Shown: piece after piece, positions 50,101 to 63,720 of the stretch
Layout of the letters: each line of letters starts with the position of its first letter
How positions within the stretch are numbered: position 1 is the first letter of the stretch
From: Rotaria socialis
Taxonomy: Eukaryota; Rotifera; Eurotatoria; Philodinida; Philodinidae
Assembly: GCA_905331475.1 (NCBI GenBank)
Contig: CAJNYU010001736.1
Span: 29,000 to 92,999, forward strand
Direction: 5' to 3'
Length of the DNA: 64,000 nt
Notes under the pieces: generated by a model
The model's input: only the letters and a program-made list of their open reading frames with translations
The model's database searches: none
Told to the model about the DNA's origin: nothing
Program-made: the position numbers and the translations under genes

Positions 50101-51630
50101 TCACTCAGATGGTAGAGGTATCTGCAAAATAATCAATATAAATGAAAAATAAAGATTAAAATATAATACATATAGATTCGAATTAATAAAGGACTTCGAC
50201 GACATAAACAATAATATGATATAGTTAATATTATGCTCGCATAATAACGTTGACAAATCTTGAGAATTATATTTGATATTTCTCTTTGTTGAAAACCGTC
50301 ATATAAGGGACTAATGTACAATGAACAATATATTTTTAACTTAGAAGAAACATTTTGCAGATTTTTATTATAACTCATGAAAATAATATTGATTCGTTGT
50401 ATTAACTGAGGAACAAAGGCATATTTATTTCTGTTGTAAAAAATGTGAGCCGGTTTGAAAATAACAAAAGCAGAAGAAGAAAAACAGAAAGAACAACTCG
50501 GCAGACTTAATAAAAAGAAAGACATCGAAAAGTAAATTTGAATAAATACGAACAATTTTTTATTGATTCACACAGGGCGGAAAAAAACAACCGTGATGTA
50601 GTTGACATTCAATCATTTTTAAAATATCTAATACTGGAGTAACTATCTTACAATGAATAGGTATAAAAATATTGTTTCATACTTATTATTAAACATATTA
50701 TTCATGAATCGAGGATTGCCATTTTTTTTGTACTTATATTACATTCGAGAACGAAAGAGAAAGCTATGGGATCAACGCTCTTTTTACTAAAATATTCACT
50801 TGCTTTAGATCTGTAACAAAATAAAATTCAAGAGAATTATTTCGATTTTTATCAATAATGACTAAGTCTTGATTATCTATGTTTCTTGAATAAGAATAAG
50901 AAATGATTGCAAATCCTATGCTGCTCTTATTTTTTTATTCTTACGCATACAACTAACTTAGAACAAATAGTTTCACCTTTGTGTTAGCACGCGACTGTTA
51001 TGTATGTTCATTTGCATGTCATACAATGGCATATTTAAGAATAAAAATACAAATACTTCTTCATTTTGTTTTTTTCTCTCCTACGTCTGCAAAAATTTTG
51101 GTAATCAAGTAATGGAAATAAAAAAACTAGTGACAGTATGAAAGTAGAGCATTTCATTCATTATCTTTTACATAATTTAACTGACTAGTGTGAAAAGACA
51201 TCAGTGTAAGAAGAAGGAAAAAAGAGAGCACATGAGCACAGCTATGAAAATGAAACAGGAAGAAGGAAAAAGAAATATAAATACCTGCAATTTTTTTCTA
51301 TCAAAGATTATGCTCACCCAATGACGTTCTTTTTTTCTTGTTCAGTCAATCTCAATGTTATCATATTCATCTATTTACAAAAAAAATAAAATTTTCCTTT
51401 TCATTAATGAAGTAGGGTCGAAAACAGTGACGTAAACAGGTTTTCTTTTTATATAAGTTGCAAATGTGTGTTTTATCGTTAAGAAAGAGAAAGTCGACCT
51501 TCATCATAAATCATATATTTCTGACTCTTAACTATTTCTAATTCAAACAAATAATATCAATACTTATATATAAATATAACCTCCTATGACGACAAATAGA
51601 TCTATTAATTATTCTACTGAGATACGAAGG
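50101..51630. other. intergenic / 5' region of the nuclear receptor gene
   Basis: AT-rich; no exon recognised. The minus-strand sequence ATTTTGCAG ends 22 bases before the receptor ATG, marking a 5'-UTR intron end or a trans-splice acceptor. Confidence 0.45.
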
Positions 51631-51930
51631 TGCCCAAGGACTGAGGACTAGGAATTCCTAATCAGTTCCCATACAGTTCCTTTCATACTAAAGGTAAAAA
51701 TATGGAATATTCACGATAATTTTTGTTCTTACACTTATTTTCACTTGCAAAATTGAGAGAATCAGTGATTTCATACAAAATTGTTTTTTAAAGCGGCAAT
51801 ATCGCGACTTTCGTGAATGGTGGAACTGTGAGGAAACCTATAGTTGATTTCGATTTCCTGTAGGAATTATTACAGCGACATTGACGATTCCTCGGCGCAT
51901 TAGGAATGCCTCTTTCCCAGTCCTTGGACA
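51631..51930. mobile_element. small inverted-repeat element
   Basis: The left end TGCCCAAGGACTGAGGAC matches the inverted right end, which ends CAGTCCTTGGACA. The 300-bp interior has no ORF. Termini of about 15 bp with a few mismatches; no target duplication seen. Confidence 0.5.
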
Positions 51931-54900
51931 CAGCTGGTTTCGGTTGGATGATTATTCGATACCTGTCGTATATTTTCTTTTTGCTTATGCAAAAGAAAAA
52001 GCTTCGCTGATCGAAACGTAATACGAATCAAAATGATAATATACAATAATATTCGCAGTTGTTATCATTTTGCTTAACTGATAATAGATAATTTCTTCAG
52101 TGCGCGCACATCGAATATAGTGTCTACTCCAACAAGCATGTTAAAATGATCATTAGCGTATTTATTTCTTGATATTAGCTAAAAGAAAAAAAGGGAGAAA
52201 AAAATATATTACCGGTACAAAGGTTGTCTTTTCTATGGAGTACCCTAGAAGAATAAACTATCAGCATGTGCCGAGAGAAAATGAAAGGTTGAATTAAACG
52301 TTTCATTGAGTAAATATATTGCACTACTACATAATCGAGCTAAAGGTTAACGGTGAAATGCATCTGTCTAGCTAGATACATTTTATCTAAATATGTCAAA
52401 ATAAATATATAGAAATATAAATTTTATCTTTGATCTGAATGACAGCAAAGAACTCTCAGCTGCGCATATTACAGCCGATGGGCATCAATCGCAAATGTCC
52501 GACAGTAAATAAAGACTATAATAGAAGGAAAGAAAAACGAATTTAGGATGCTGTCCCTTGGGGATTCTAGCAGAATCTTCAGCTTTACAGTTATAGCATA
52601 ATTAAAAATGTCTATGGCTTTTTCACAGACAGGTACTTCAGCATATGTCACCTTCGAGTGACTACTCTCTCATAACATTTCATTTCATGCTATAATGCGT
52701 GTGTTCTGAGCGTCTGAATCGTCATTAGTGTCTGAATCTCTCTGTAAAGAGTGTTGAAAAGAAACAAACAAGAATCATTTTTTATTTCAATAAAAATGTT
52801 TTAAAATAAAAATAAAAAGAAACAACATAATCAGTTACATTAGGGTCTGTGTATACTCATATTTATAGGAATAACATTGATTGGTTTGTGATCGTCCATG
52901 ATATCAAACACATGGGGTGACTTGACTTTCACTTGGATTAGATAAGATATTTCATTTAGGTCTTCACAACTGCTTTTTTTCTCTCGAGTAGATAGTCGCA
53001 ACACGAAACAAGCAAATATTACTTTGCTCTCGCACACATCAAAGTGACATGTTTCTCAAGAACAGCGCAAGTTTATTTTTTCAAGGTGATGCTTTCTATG
53101 AATGCGTGCATTTCTATGATATGGTAAAATTAAGAATAGGTTTAGTGATAATATGTCGTATGTCAGAACATATTTGTAATGTATAAAATCATGCACGTAA
53201 CGAGGATTCATTATTCGATAAAAAGTAGACCAGCGATAATCAAGTGCTGCTTTATAATATTAACGATAAAAATATCGAAGATTTTTTAACATAAATAAAA
53301 GACGAAGCATTACGAATTAGCATATGAATTCAAATTTGACTTTGTTTATCATGTGTTAGTAGATAATTAGCTGACGATTTGGTTCATTGCTTTCAGGATT
53401 TGCTAAAGAAATAAAATTTCATGCAGAAAAAAACATTGTAGGCGAAAATTTGTTTTCTACTTATGCAGAAACCATCGTCTCCGCATACTTGTTTATTTGG
53501 CATACGTGTATAGTGTAATTATTAAACATTGATCGATAAATCACAGCATGTTAAAACTTAATTGATAAAGATCCTTAGAAAATTTCTATTCATCAGATCA
53601 ACCATTTTTATATGCAATGAAAACTCAGTTCGGTTCACTAATGAATAGTCCGAATTCTTAATTTGACGTATTAATAAGAGTAGTTTTATTCCGGAAAGCT
53701 TTGATGGATTGCCATGATTGTACTAGTTGATCCTCTGCATGTTACATGATTTTATTATACAAGCCGAATAAAAATAAACTATGCTAATTATCAACCTTTT
53801 GTAATTGGATCCATAGTGTTATAGCATAATTGTCAATCGCATGCAAATAAGAAAAATTCGTTCAGTAAATGGAAATGTTCAAATTAAACTTAGAGAGCGA
53901 GAGAGAGAGAGTTGATGAGACTCTGGAGTCATCTTGTATTTTAAAAAACATCAACAGAATCAAAAGAAAATAATAAACTAGATAGCACAAAATCCTACAG
54001 AATTGATCCTGTTGATATTAAAATTACTAGACTGCTTCACAAATATTTGATTTGTCTACATGTAATGAATCTCAATCTAAAACTATTTATATTGTTTTTG
54101 ACTTTTTCAGATTCTCACTTTGCATTTCTCTCAGTGAATTTTCACCTATGTACAAAGTCTAATTAACTATAACTGAATCGTTTTCACTCATTTTTCTTCG
54201 ACAACCCTTGGTCTATGTGAAGTTATTCAGTTTGTTTCTTTTTTCCTCACATAATGATTGTCAGAAAAAGTATTTCATTACATGGACTATTAAAGTTACC
54301 TGTTATCTTTCAGCAAACCTTGAATGAAGGTCTTTTTTAAACTTGTTCAATAACGTCACTGATATTTAACTTGAATTAATGTTGCGTAAACCGTATTAAA
54401 ATAAAAACCTATTCTATCGTATTTACTATTACCTTGATACGCAGATAGTAACTCTTGGAATTCATCAAACACAAAATGGATTTCTAACGAAGATAATTAA
54501 GATTAATTTACACGAGTTCGATTTTGCTTCAACACCACATAGTGACTTGCCTTGCTTTTTCATCTTCCACCAAGCATGCAAAATTGCACGACACTTTCCA
54601 TCAAAAGAACAAAAATAATTTTCTAATGACTTTCAATATTTCTAAAGCTCGTGCTTATTAACTTTATTCATCAGCTCAATATGATACCGAATACTCTTAT
54701 TCAGATGTAACTCTTTCCGAGTACAAAATGCGCATTGCTATATCTAAAAACTCAACAACGAACTTGTATTGATACTCCGAGGTTCTCAACAGATTGACAT
54801 AATTACCATATGACATTTATTTGGTATACATGATGTGAAATTAGTTTCATTTACTGCTTTAGGTTCTACTAGTTTATTATTCCACGGAGAATTTATTGCT

Positions 54901-56257
54901 GTCGTTTATTACAAGACAAGCTTTGAGAGTTTTGCACGTTCTTTTTACCTGTATTACATAAAATTAAAATAATTACAGATTCTAATCTATTATGACGAGT
55001 ACTTTTCCAGAGAAGTAATTAGCCTTAATTACGGTTAAAAATGAACTACGAATATTTATATTATTATCGAGTTATCCATGCGTGTACTCGCTTGTTGTTC
55101 AGATAAATGTTTATGCAGTGAACGACAACTTTGAACAATATGAATGGTATATAAATTATCTTCATTGAATTTGCTGTTAAATCTAGTACTTTTTTTTGAT
55201 AAACAGATGCTGCTATTTAGAGTAACTAATTCAACATCGTCAAAATATTACTTCCCTAACATCTGCATATTAAGCTTATGTTCTCATTTACTTACTGTTT
55301 TTTTCTTATCTCCATTTAGATAAACATACTCTTATATTGATAAGCACACCAGATGTCATGAACAAGAGAAACTTCAGTGTAAAAAAATCAGGGAAGATTT
55401 TGAATTAATTATTTATTACCAACCACAGTAGTTAGAAAAGCGTGAAAGAATATACTTACGTTAGACAACAAGTAACGCTCGTCGCTGTCCGATTCGCTTA
55501 ACCCTCGACTGAAATGTCTAGAGGGACGATATACTACTTTACCTTACCTGAGACAACTTTGAGGATATCAAAGTACCGAATCTCCTCTACCACAGTAATG
55601 TTATCATTGAGTTTCAAAATATGCTGAGCTTCAAATGATAGTAATATCTGCATATAAAATTGCTACTTCACGCTAACATTTTGATTAAATGAAATCTTAC
55701 AATCATTTATGACTGTAGTGATTCTTTCGTTGATCATGGTGGCACTATCGAAGTGGATTCATAGTCGCCATATAGTGAAATCGTATGCTGGCTAACAACA
55801 ACACTATATAGAAATATAGCTCCCGTATGCGCTTTCACTATAGATTGGAGAGTTATTTTCGATGCAGCTCTCAGAGATCTTCACTACGAAACGGAGGGCA
55901 GTACTCGTATCTTCTTTCTCTCACTATCGCACTCAAAATGCCTAAGTTGAAAATGCAGTTACTTTCATTTTTTCCAGCAATACACTTCTTATTTGTGGAA
56001 GATTCGGACAAAACCAATGCTTAAGAAACTAAACACACGTAAGTTCACAATCAATCTTCAGTCAAACTCTCTATTACAGTATCTTTCATAAAAACATAGA
56101 ACATCCTGAAGAAAGATTTTGCTCCAATAGCAAATTTCGATAAAAAACGGCCAAAAGCCATAAAATGAGAAAGTTCATTTCTGATTGGTCAGCTCCTGAC
56201 CAATGAAGCCTCGGTCAAAGAAGTGAGCTTCGAATTCGGATTCAGTGTCCTTGATAA
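51931..56257. other. long gene-poor AT-rich stretch
   Basis: No exon or RNA gene recognised in 4.3 kb. The only visible structure is a GA-rich microsatellite at about 53891-53911. Confidence 0.4.
53891..53911. repeat. GA-rich microsatellite
   Basis: AGAGAGCGAGAGAGAGAGAG, an interrupted dinucleotide run. Confidence 0.7.
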
Positions 56258-56642
56258 CCCATGTAATAAAAACCGCATGAAAATCGGCGGTTAACCGCGG
56301 TTTTACCGATCCGGTTACCGGCTCTCATTACCGCAGAACGGACAAATACCGCAGTTTACCACACAAAATGAACTGGCATTTACCGCGGTAAACCGCCGGT
56401 TTCGATTAATACCGCGGTTACCGCTAAAAAAAGCGGTTAACCGGTTCATCTATAATTTTTGACAGAAAAAGTTTTCCAAATCATCAATTAAACTATTTTA
56501 AAGATCCTTCTTTTTTCTTTTACATGTGATAAACATGCGCAAAAAACCGCCGGTTTGCCGCGGTTTTACCGGCTCCCATTACCGCAGAACGGATAAATAC
56601 CATGGTTTACCGCAAAAATTGATCCGGTATTCGCAACATGGG
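56258..56642. mobile_element. element with CCCATGT ends and ACCGCGGT repeats (copy B)
   Basis: Ends CCCATGTAATAAAAACCGC and CAACATGGG. Packed inside are many ACCGCGGT, ACCGCCGGTTT and CGGTTAACCGCGG words, with two direct blocks sharing ATTACCGCAGAACGGA and TAAATACC (about 56329 and 56577). Same termini and internal words as 10336-10810. No ORF. Confidence 0.55.
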
Positions 56643-58179
56643 AACCTATGGCGAGGTTCGATCAAAATATGGGAAACTCTCATATATGTTTTTTTGACCC
56701 CAATCAAGATAACAAACAAACAAACAAACGCCTTTAATTTCATATGACCCTCCCTACAGTCGAGGGAATATATTGAATTAACTCATGAATTTGCCTAACG
56801 TGTAGAGCCTATCGGGTCCACAAATTTTTGGACCGGACCCGATAAATCAGAATTTTCAGACCCGGAACCGGACCCGTCCGTTTACAATTTTTGAACCCGG
56901 ACCCGGTACATTAAAAGTGTTTGGACCTATACTAGCAAGGACACTAAAACTTTGAAACTACTCTGATAGAATTATTCAAATTGAAGTAAACTCACTCCCA
57001 TATTATAAGGCCGCCCATATTGTATCAGGCAAAACCGTCAGAAGTTTCAAAAGTGGTGTTCTCATAGGAAACAGATTACTTTCTTAGGGCGGATTTTCTA
57101 TTATGGGAGGGGGTTTAGCGTTTCTCAACTTTAATCTTTAAATTTAAAGCTAAAACTAGCATATCTTCAAGTTTAACTTTCTAAAAAGTCAAAATTTAAA
57201 GTATATCTTTTAGAAAATTTCTCTTTTGTTAAAATTATTTTTTATTGAAAAACAAATAGTTCTGAACAAAAAACATTCCTTTCATGAAAACATCTATTCG
57301 AACTTCAAATCTTTGGACTGCAATTTTTGATCATGCTTCTTTCAATTTGAAAGTAAAGGTAAGCTGGAATTCTTAACAAAAGCCTAGTTTATTAGTCAAA
57401 ATAGATCTGGAACAAAACGTACTCTTCAATTTGTAGTCCAATTTTCTAATTAACTCTGGTGGTCGCTCCGAAGATACGACATAGTTTTGTCATTTTTTGT
57501 TATGTAAGTAGTACATCTTACACGTTCTTTCAACTATCTGATAAAGTGTTTTTAGCAATTCATTTCATTCGTCTTTCTGGCTAGCTAGCGATCAGTCGTA
57601 TTTTAGTTTATCCGTATTCTGCACTTAGTGCCCCCGTTTTTCTGCTCTTCTATTTTTCTCAAAAACATCTTCCCAGGTCAAACATTACGACTACCAGAAA
57701 CGATCGTATACGGCCGTAAACATTAACGTATACTGCCGTTTCTCACCATAAATGGCCGCAACTTGACGTTTTGGCATGCGCCGTATTACGGCCGTAGTTA
57801 ATCGTGTCATAAATGGTTACTAACGACTGTAATGTGGTCGGATATTTCCGTATCGATCGTTTATGGCACGATACAAACACGACCGTAATACGATGCATTC
57901 CAAGCGGCTGTAAATTATGGTCAAACGGCCTGTACGACACAAGTTGATCGACCTGGGTTCTTTTAAGTCCTCTTTTGAGAATTTCTTCTTCTGTGTCTGA
58001 GACTGAACTCACACACAGTTTTTAGGTGGTCTTCGGAAATGCCTCCGAAAATAGGAGGTGGGGTTGCCGATGGTAAGCAGCGAACCAAAACCTCGACAAA
58101 CAAATCAACCAAATTCACCAAACAGCTGATAAAAATGGTCATTCACAAGTTGGAAGACCATCATTGATTGGACAATCCG

Positions 58180-58876
58180 CCCAATCAAAATTCACCATTG
58201 CCCCCTCATTATAGAGGGAGTCAAGATCAGCAAGCTCCAACTTAATGATCTATTAAAAGAACATTTAAATGATGTTAAAATCCACGATATACAACTAAGT
58301 AGATCTGGATCATTCACATTATATGCAAGTGATATTAACTCATTTAACTGCCTGTTAAATGAATCTACAATAATCCTTACAGCAAACGGTCAACAAGCAG
58401 TAAAAATAGTCGTTCCTCGATCGATTCAACGAATCAAGGATACAGAAATGGTCGCTTTCGTAAAGAGAGTCGACCTTGAAATACCGGATAATCGAATAAC
58501 CGAAGCACTAACAAAAGTTGGCCTAGATGTTATCAATGTTACTCGATTAAACCGAAAAGATGGCAATACACCTGCAAACACCATTAAAATAACATTTAAG
58601 GATGCAAACAATCGAAACACATTTATCCACACTGGACTACAAGTGGATTCGATGCACTTTAGTGCTGAAGCTGCATCACAAAATAAAAAGCCAGTACAAT
58701 GTTACATTTGTCTTCAGTACAATTATGTAGCAAAGTACTGCAAAACAAAACAGCAAATATGTGCTAAATGCGGTGATAAACATCGTATCGAGCAATGTAC
58801 TGCTGCAAATGATGCAATTAAATGCAACAACTGTAAACGTAAACATTTGGCAACTAACCACTTCTATCATTCATAA
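58180..58876 (+). pseudogene. LINE ORF1 remnant with CCHC zinc knuckles
   Basis: An open frame from about 58187 reads PLIIEGVKISKLQLNDLLKE, IVVPRSIQRIKDTEM and ITEALTKVGLDVINVTRL (RRM-like region). Three Cys/His knuckle blocks follow: CYICLQYNYVAKYC, CAKCGDKHRIEQC and CNNCKRKHLATNHF. The first and third lack the ideal spacing or residues. ORF1 proteins of Jockey/I-type LINEs are RNA chaperones of this build. The upstream ATG is not clear and the sequence is embedded in the hAT-type element. Confidence 0.6.
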
Positions 58877-59600
58877 CAAATGCTGAAACACACCCAACCA
58901 TCAGCACAATAAATGGACATAAACCATTAACCTTCGATATCCAAATTGGAGCTGAACCAAAACCAACTTCTCCAATATTATCACTTAACTTTAAAGAAGT
59001 AAAATGGACAAAGTTCAGATCCTAATTAGATCAACAACTAATACTATGGAATAATGATCTTAGTTTAAATTCACCTTTAGACATAGAAGATTATTCAATG
59101 TTTACTACCAATAGTATTATGTTAGCAACTAAAGAAGCCGTTCCGACATCTACACCAACGAGCAAAAGTTATGCATTAAGTGAAGCATCCAAGAGCTTGA
59201 TCACATTGAAACATCAAGCATATCGAAGATGGAAGAGGACCGGAGACAATACAGACAAATGTCAGTATTACAACTCCAAAATGTTACTAACAAACTCACT
59301 TAGAAATGACAGAAGAGGCAACCTTAACAAGTTAATGTCGTCTTTATGTCATAAAAAAATGTATTCAAATAAGGTTGGCTTACAGTTCGCAAGTTCCATA
59401 GCAAAAGAATTAAGGAAACTTTTACATGCAACATGACATACAACAACACGACAGCAACATCAGATAAAGAAAAAGCAGACAGTCGACTACATCCACAAAA
59501 TTAGTAATATTCCAAAAATCAAGGATTATGCAACAACATTACTAAAACAGTCCATCCAAACAGCAACAGCAAATAAAGACATTACATCGAAAAAACATCT
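58877..59600 (+). pseudogene. LINE ORF2 fragment (post-endonuclease linker only)
   Basis: Frames with stops give LNFKEVKWTKFRS, then LDIEDYSMFTTNSIMLATKE and ASKSLITLKHQAYRRWKRTG. This resembles the linker between endonuclease and reverse transcriptase in LINE ORF2. Neither the endonuclease nor the RT palm motif (YADD) is present, so most of ORF2 has been deleted. The remnant appears to end at about 60190 in an A-rich tail following AATAAAAAGCGATGTTACC. Confidence 0.5.
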
Positions 59601-60692
59601 TCAAGATATACTTGAAAAAATTTCATGAAAAAAACACCAACCTACTATACAATATCATCCTCGAGAAACTAGACCATTGCTGGGTCAATCGAACCTGTAC
59701 GAAAATTGTTATATCAGACTCGCATGCGTAGAGTTTTTTCATGTATAGCGAGAAATGAGTCAACTTATTTGCTGACTCGTATTTTTATTCAGCTATTTTC
59801 GTTTTTCTCACTTATTCTTCATATTATGTATGATGATGAGTCAATCTATTTGTTGACTAGTTTTTCTATATTCAGCTATTTATGTTTCCTATCGTTTAGT
59901 TACATTTGTATTATAAAACAACAATAATACAATGAAGACCAATTAATGTAATACCCACTACTACGAATACCACATTATCACCACAACATACACATCAATA
60001 CGAAACGACCAAACTAAACTCTGAGATAAACGACTAATGTCATGTGTCTCATTTTATTTCTTTTCCTTCTTTCAGCTTCTTTTTGACGATATTGTACGTT
60101 GCTTTGTTTATGTTTTGCTTTTTCTGTTATGTACATTTATTGTTATTTTTCCATCAATAAAAAGCGATGTTACCAAAAAAAAACAAAAAACAATTCATTT
60201 ATAATGGACTCTGACTTCTAGCAACTCGCTATTAGTTTGCAGCTTCGAATGGAATAAGGAACAAATTTATTAAAGTGTTTATATTGTTTCTTATGTTAGA
60301 CAACTTCTCCATCAGCAACATTGACTTCGCTTTCACTCAATTATATGCATAAAAAGTTTTTTTGATCTGACCCAATAAGTAAAAATATTTTTAATCTGAA
60401 CCCGAACCCGGATCCAGACCCGGTTAAAAATAAATTTCAGACCCGGAACCGATGTCGGACCCGGCGGGCTCTACTAACGTGCCTATTATTGATCTATATA
60501 ACCAGCCATTACATGTTATTTTTAAGAAACTCGATAGCATAAATATTTCCCAATGGAAAAAGAATAAAAGAGTAAATGAAACATTGTGACACAAGGTTTG
60601 TAGCTTCACTAATACTCTTGGAATAGTGCCGATGTCATCAATTTTCAATAGTACGTAGCCCGTCAACAATGAAATATTGGCTCAAATGATAC

Positions 60693-61652
60693 ATGCAATT
60701 CAAAGATTTAAGTAATTCAGTCCGGTCAGGTCTACCACGTAGGGCCACCCCAAAGCAGAATCAACGAATCGTTTCGCTCGCTGAAGGACAGATATTCGTC
60801 ATTGCTCAAGACATTGCACACAAGCTGAAGCGGCAACAAGTCGTAGTGAGTGACAGAACAGTTCAACGGCGCTTAAATGAAGCTGGCGCGAAATACAATC
60901 GACCAATGTCAAAGCCATTGCTTACGGAGCACCATCGACAAAGTCGTTTGAAATGGGCGCAACATCACAAAGCCACGAACTGAAACCAAGAGATACTTTC
61001 TGGCGAGAGTGCTATTTGTTTGAATTCTGTGAAAGGACTGGTTTGAAGCTTACCAGGATTGAAAAAATCGTTCGTACTATCAAGCACCCTATCAAAGTGA
61101 CTATTTGGGGTTGTTTCCCAAGCAAAGGTTTCGGTCGCATCATCTGTTTTCGCGAGAACCTTGATTCGAAATTCATGTGTGCCATTTACCAGCATAGTCT
61201 TTTACCAACAGCTCGGAAACAATCTGGTCACCATTCGACGTTATGGAAGCTGTAAGAAGACAACGATTCCAAACAGACGTCGAAACTTGCACACAATTGG
61301 AGAGAAGAAAACAGAATCGAAAAAATCGATTGGTGATCAATGCACCCGACCTGGCTCCTATCGAAAATGTATGGCAACTGCTCAAGATGAAGTTAAGAAA
61401 GAAAAAGCTTACAACTTATCAATCTCTGATTTCGACAATAAAGTGCGAATGGAAAGCCCTGCCACCAGAACTGGCTACCAAAATAACATATAGTATGGAA
61501 GATCGAATTTATGAAATTATTGAAAGTGGCGGGAATTTCCTATTACATTAATGATCGGGATAGACTCTAAACTTTTACATAATAAAACACTTTTCATTGT
61601 ATCATCATGTTTAATAAAATTATAGGTCGGTGAAAACTTTTGTCTGCTACTG
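60693..61652 (+). pseudogene. Tc1/mariner-like transposase, frameshifted, with right TIR
   Basis: The N-terminal helix-turn-helix part reads VRSGLPRRATPKQNQRIVSL, VVVSDRTVQRRLNEAGAKYN and KPLLTEHHRQSRLKWAQHH. In another frame come IKVTIWGCFPSKGFGRI, and then APDLAPIENVWQLLKMKLR, the end of the DDE catalytic domain. Pieces lie in at least three frames with stops, so it is inactive. The right end TATAGGTCGGTGAAAACTTTTGTCTGCTACTG is followed by TA (61653-61654), as for Tc1 TIRs. A matching left TIR was not found, so the 5' end is lost. Confidence 0.75.
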
Positions 61653-61654
61653 TA

Positions 61655-63455
61655 TGTCATATCTGTCAGTATTGATCCTGTTTTTCTATCCAACAATAAA
61701 CGTAAGAATAAACGAGAACGATGCTACAATTGTCTATTTGCAAACATAAAGAACTCTCAGCATATTCCCCATTATCAAATCTTACTCAATCGTGTTTTCG
61801 TTTTTTATTTGAAACGTACCGAAAGCAATCAACGAGGATAATTGGTTAAATATTCCACCACATCATTTTTTGTACTCCAATGAATTATAGTAACAGGCAA
61901 ATGAAATTCAACCACTATTTTGTATATCAAATAATTAGTTGATAATTGATTAGAAGAAATTCATATGCTGCATTAAAACATCTGATTAAAAAATAAATGT
62001 GATTTCACAAACAAAAACAAAAGCAAAAATAAAGCCTACTAGTTGTACTATGAGTTTGACTCCACTTCCTCTTTTTTGAACATATGACAAAGAAAAGACG
62101 AACTTGGTTGTAAAATACTTGTGCATATAAAGGCTAGTGCGTAGTTTTTATGGTAGTAGCTTGACCTCGCCAAGTAGGCAAAAAAATGGGGGACGAACAT
62201 TTTAAAAACGGTGATGAACGTATTCATAAGAAAAATTGCCTTAATGACGACAGCGTCATGCTCCATTCGTTCACATAAAATAACTAAATAATCTCATGGG
62301 CGTTACGTATAACAGTGAAACTTATTGCAGGTACATTGAATTTATAGTGCAATTCAGAATGGTACAGCCTGCATGTAGGTTTCGATTTTCTACTTTTTTA
62401 GACTGACAAAAAATTTAGTTGAAAATCTCTAGCAGATAACATCACATTAAAGAAAAAGACGAAATATAGAAATCAGGTAATTCAATTACGAAAAATTGAT
62501 TTCAGCAGTTTCGTTTTTGAATGCTGAGTATAACTAATTGATAGCCATGATTAAAGTTACAGCTACGCATAAAAAAAATTAGTATTACTACAAACCGTAT
62601 AAAATAGAGTGGCCTCAATGATGCTTGTGTAGCTCATTGAGAATCATGATAGTGCAAAATTTTCATTTCATTCTTAGGAATTTCGATGATGTTAGAGTAT
62701 CCAAAAAGCTACTCGAATTCAGACTAACTCTATGAAATAAAACTAAATGCATCTTCTATAACTCAAACAAGCACTGCAATAGCGTCCAATTATATAATAT
62801 TAGTTACTCTCTAGAAATAATGGTGTAATCAAGAAAATTTGTAAATTTGCAGATGAAAGTTGATCTCACGAATGTGTCAACATATTATGAATCAATTCTT
62901 AGTTAACATTTTGTAGTATATAGTTTATTTTGGTTATCATCCTGTTGACTTTGTTGTGATATTATTTTTAGTACATCTAATTACTTATGACATATGAACA
63001 CAGTCAATGATTCATCATTATTTGAATAAAAGAAAAGTTAACAATAATTTTAGCGTAACGCAGAAAGAATAGATCACGAGATCACGAGAAAATTTAGTTT
63101 TCTCATCAAAAGTACTTCGTACTCGTTGAGCTACTACATACTATTTATTAGTTCATTTTTTTTAGTATTCAAAATTTAGAGCTCCGTAAAAAAAATGAAT
63201 GAAAAGACATTTCTCACGGTCAGCAACCATCCGAAGAAGGCATTAATGACGCCAAAACATGTTAACCATTCTACTTGAACCATCATTCTTTAGACTGTGA
63301 CTCAAATCTATGATGCGAAATTTTCTTCTGAACTAACTTGAAACCAATATCAACGAAGAAAAAATCTTTTGAAATATTTCTATAAGAGTTAATCGAAATA
63401 CTGTACCTCTGATTCACCATATGACACATCTTAATAGGAACCAGAGACGTGCACA
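61655..63455. other. intergenic, nothing recognised
   Basis: AT-rich 1.8 kb without exon, RNA gene or clear repeat. Confidence 0.4.
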
Positions 63456-63720
63456 TGACAGGGTGACCCTGCTGTCCTGTCCTGCCCCCTGCCCTGTCCT
63501 CCCGCTTGCCAGGACGAAGATTACCAACAGGACAAAGCAGGACAGGATAAGGTTTCGATTTTTGTCCTGCCCTGACGCCCGCCAGGACCAAAGTAGCCAG
63601 CAGGTAGTGTACTACACAGGAGTCGGAATCAAAAGAAAAAAAATTTAGGAGTCGGAGTCGGAATCAAAAATGGTACCTGACTCCGAAAATTCCGAAAACT
63701 CGACTTCTACTGTGACGAAG
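63456..63720. repeat. G/C-rich repeat clusters (CAGGAC and GGAGTCGGA words)
   Basis: At 63456-63608, CAGGAC/GTCCTG words recur in both orientations (GCTGTCCTGTCCTGCCCC, AGCAGGACAGGATAAGG, TGTCCTGCCCTGACG). At 63618-63720, AGGAGTCGGAGTCGGAATC repeats are followed by the inverted GACTCCGAAAATTCCG. These look like termini of degenerate DNA elements. Limits are approximate. Confidence 0.45.

Larger units (their letters stand above)
56803..60473. mobile_element. 3.67-kb hAT-type element with perfect 8-bp target duplication
   Basis: Flanked on both sides by CTAACGTG (56795-56802 and 60474-60481). The termini are TAGAGCCTATCGGGTCC and, inverted, TAGAGCCCGCCGGGTCC (14/17). Subterminal GACCCGGAACCGGACCCG-type repeats occur at both ends. 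Perfect 8-bp duplication and short TIRs are hAT features. No hAT transposase ORF was found inside; instead a LINE remnant occupies much of the interior (about 58020-60190), so the element is non-autonomous and composite. Confidence 0.75.
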
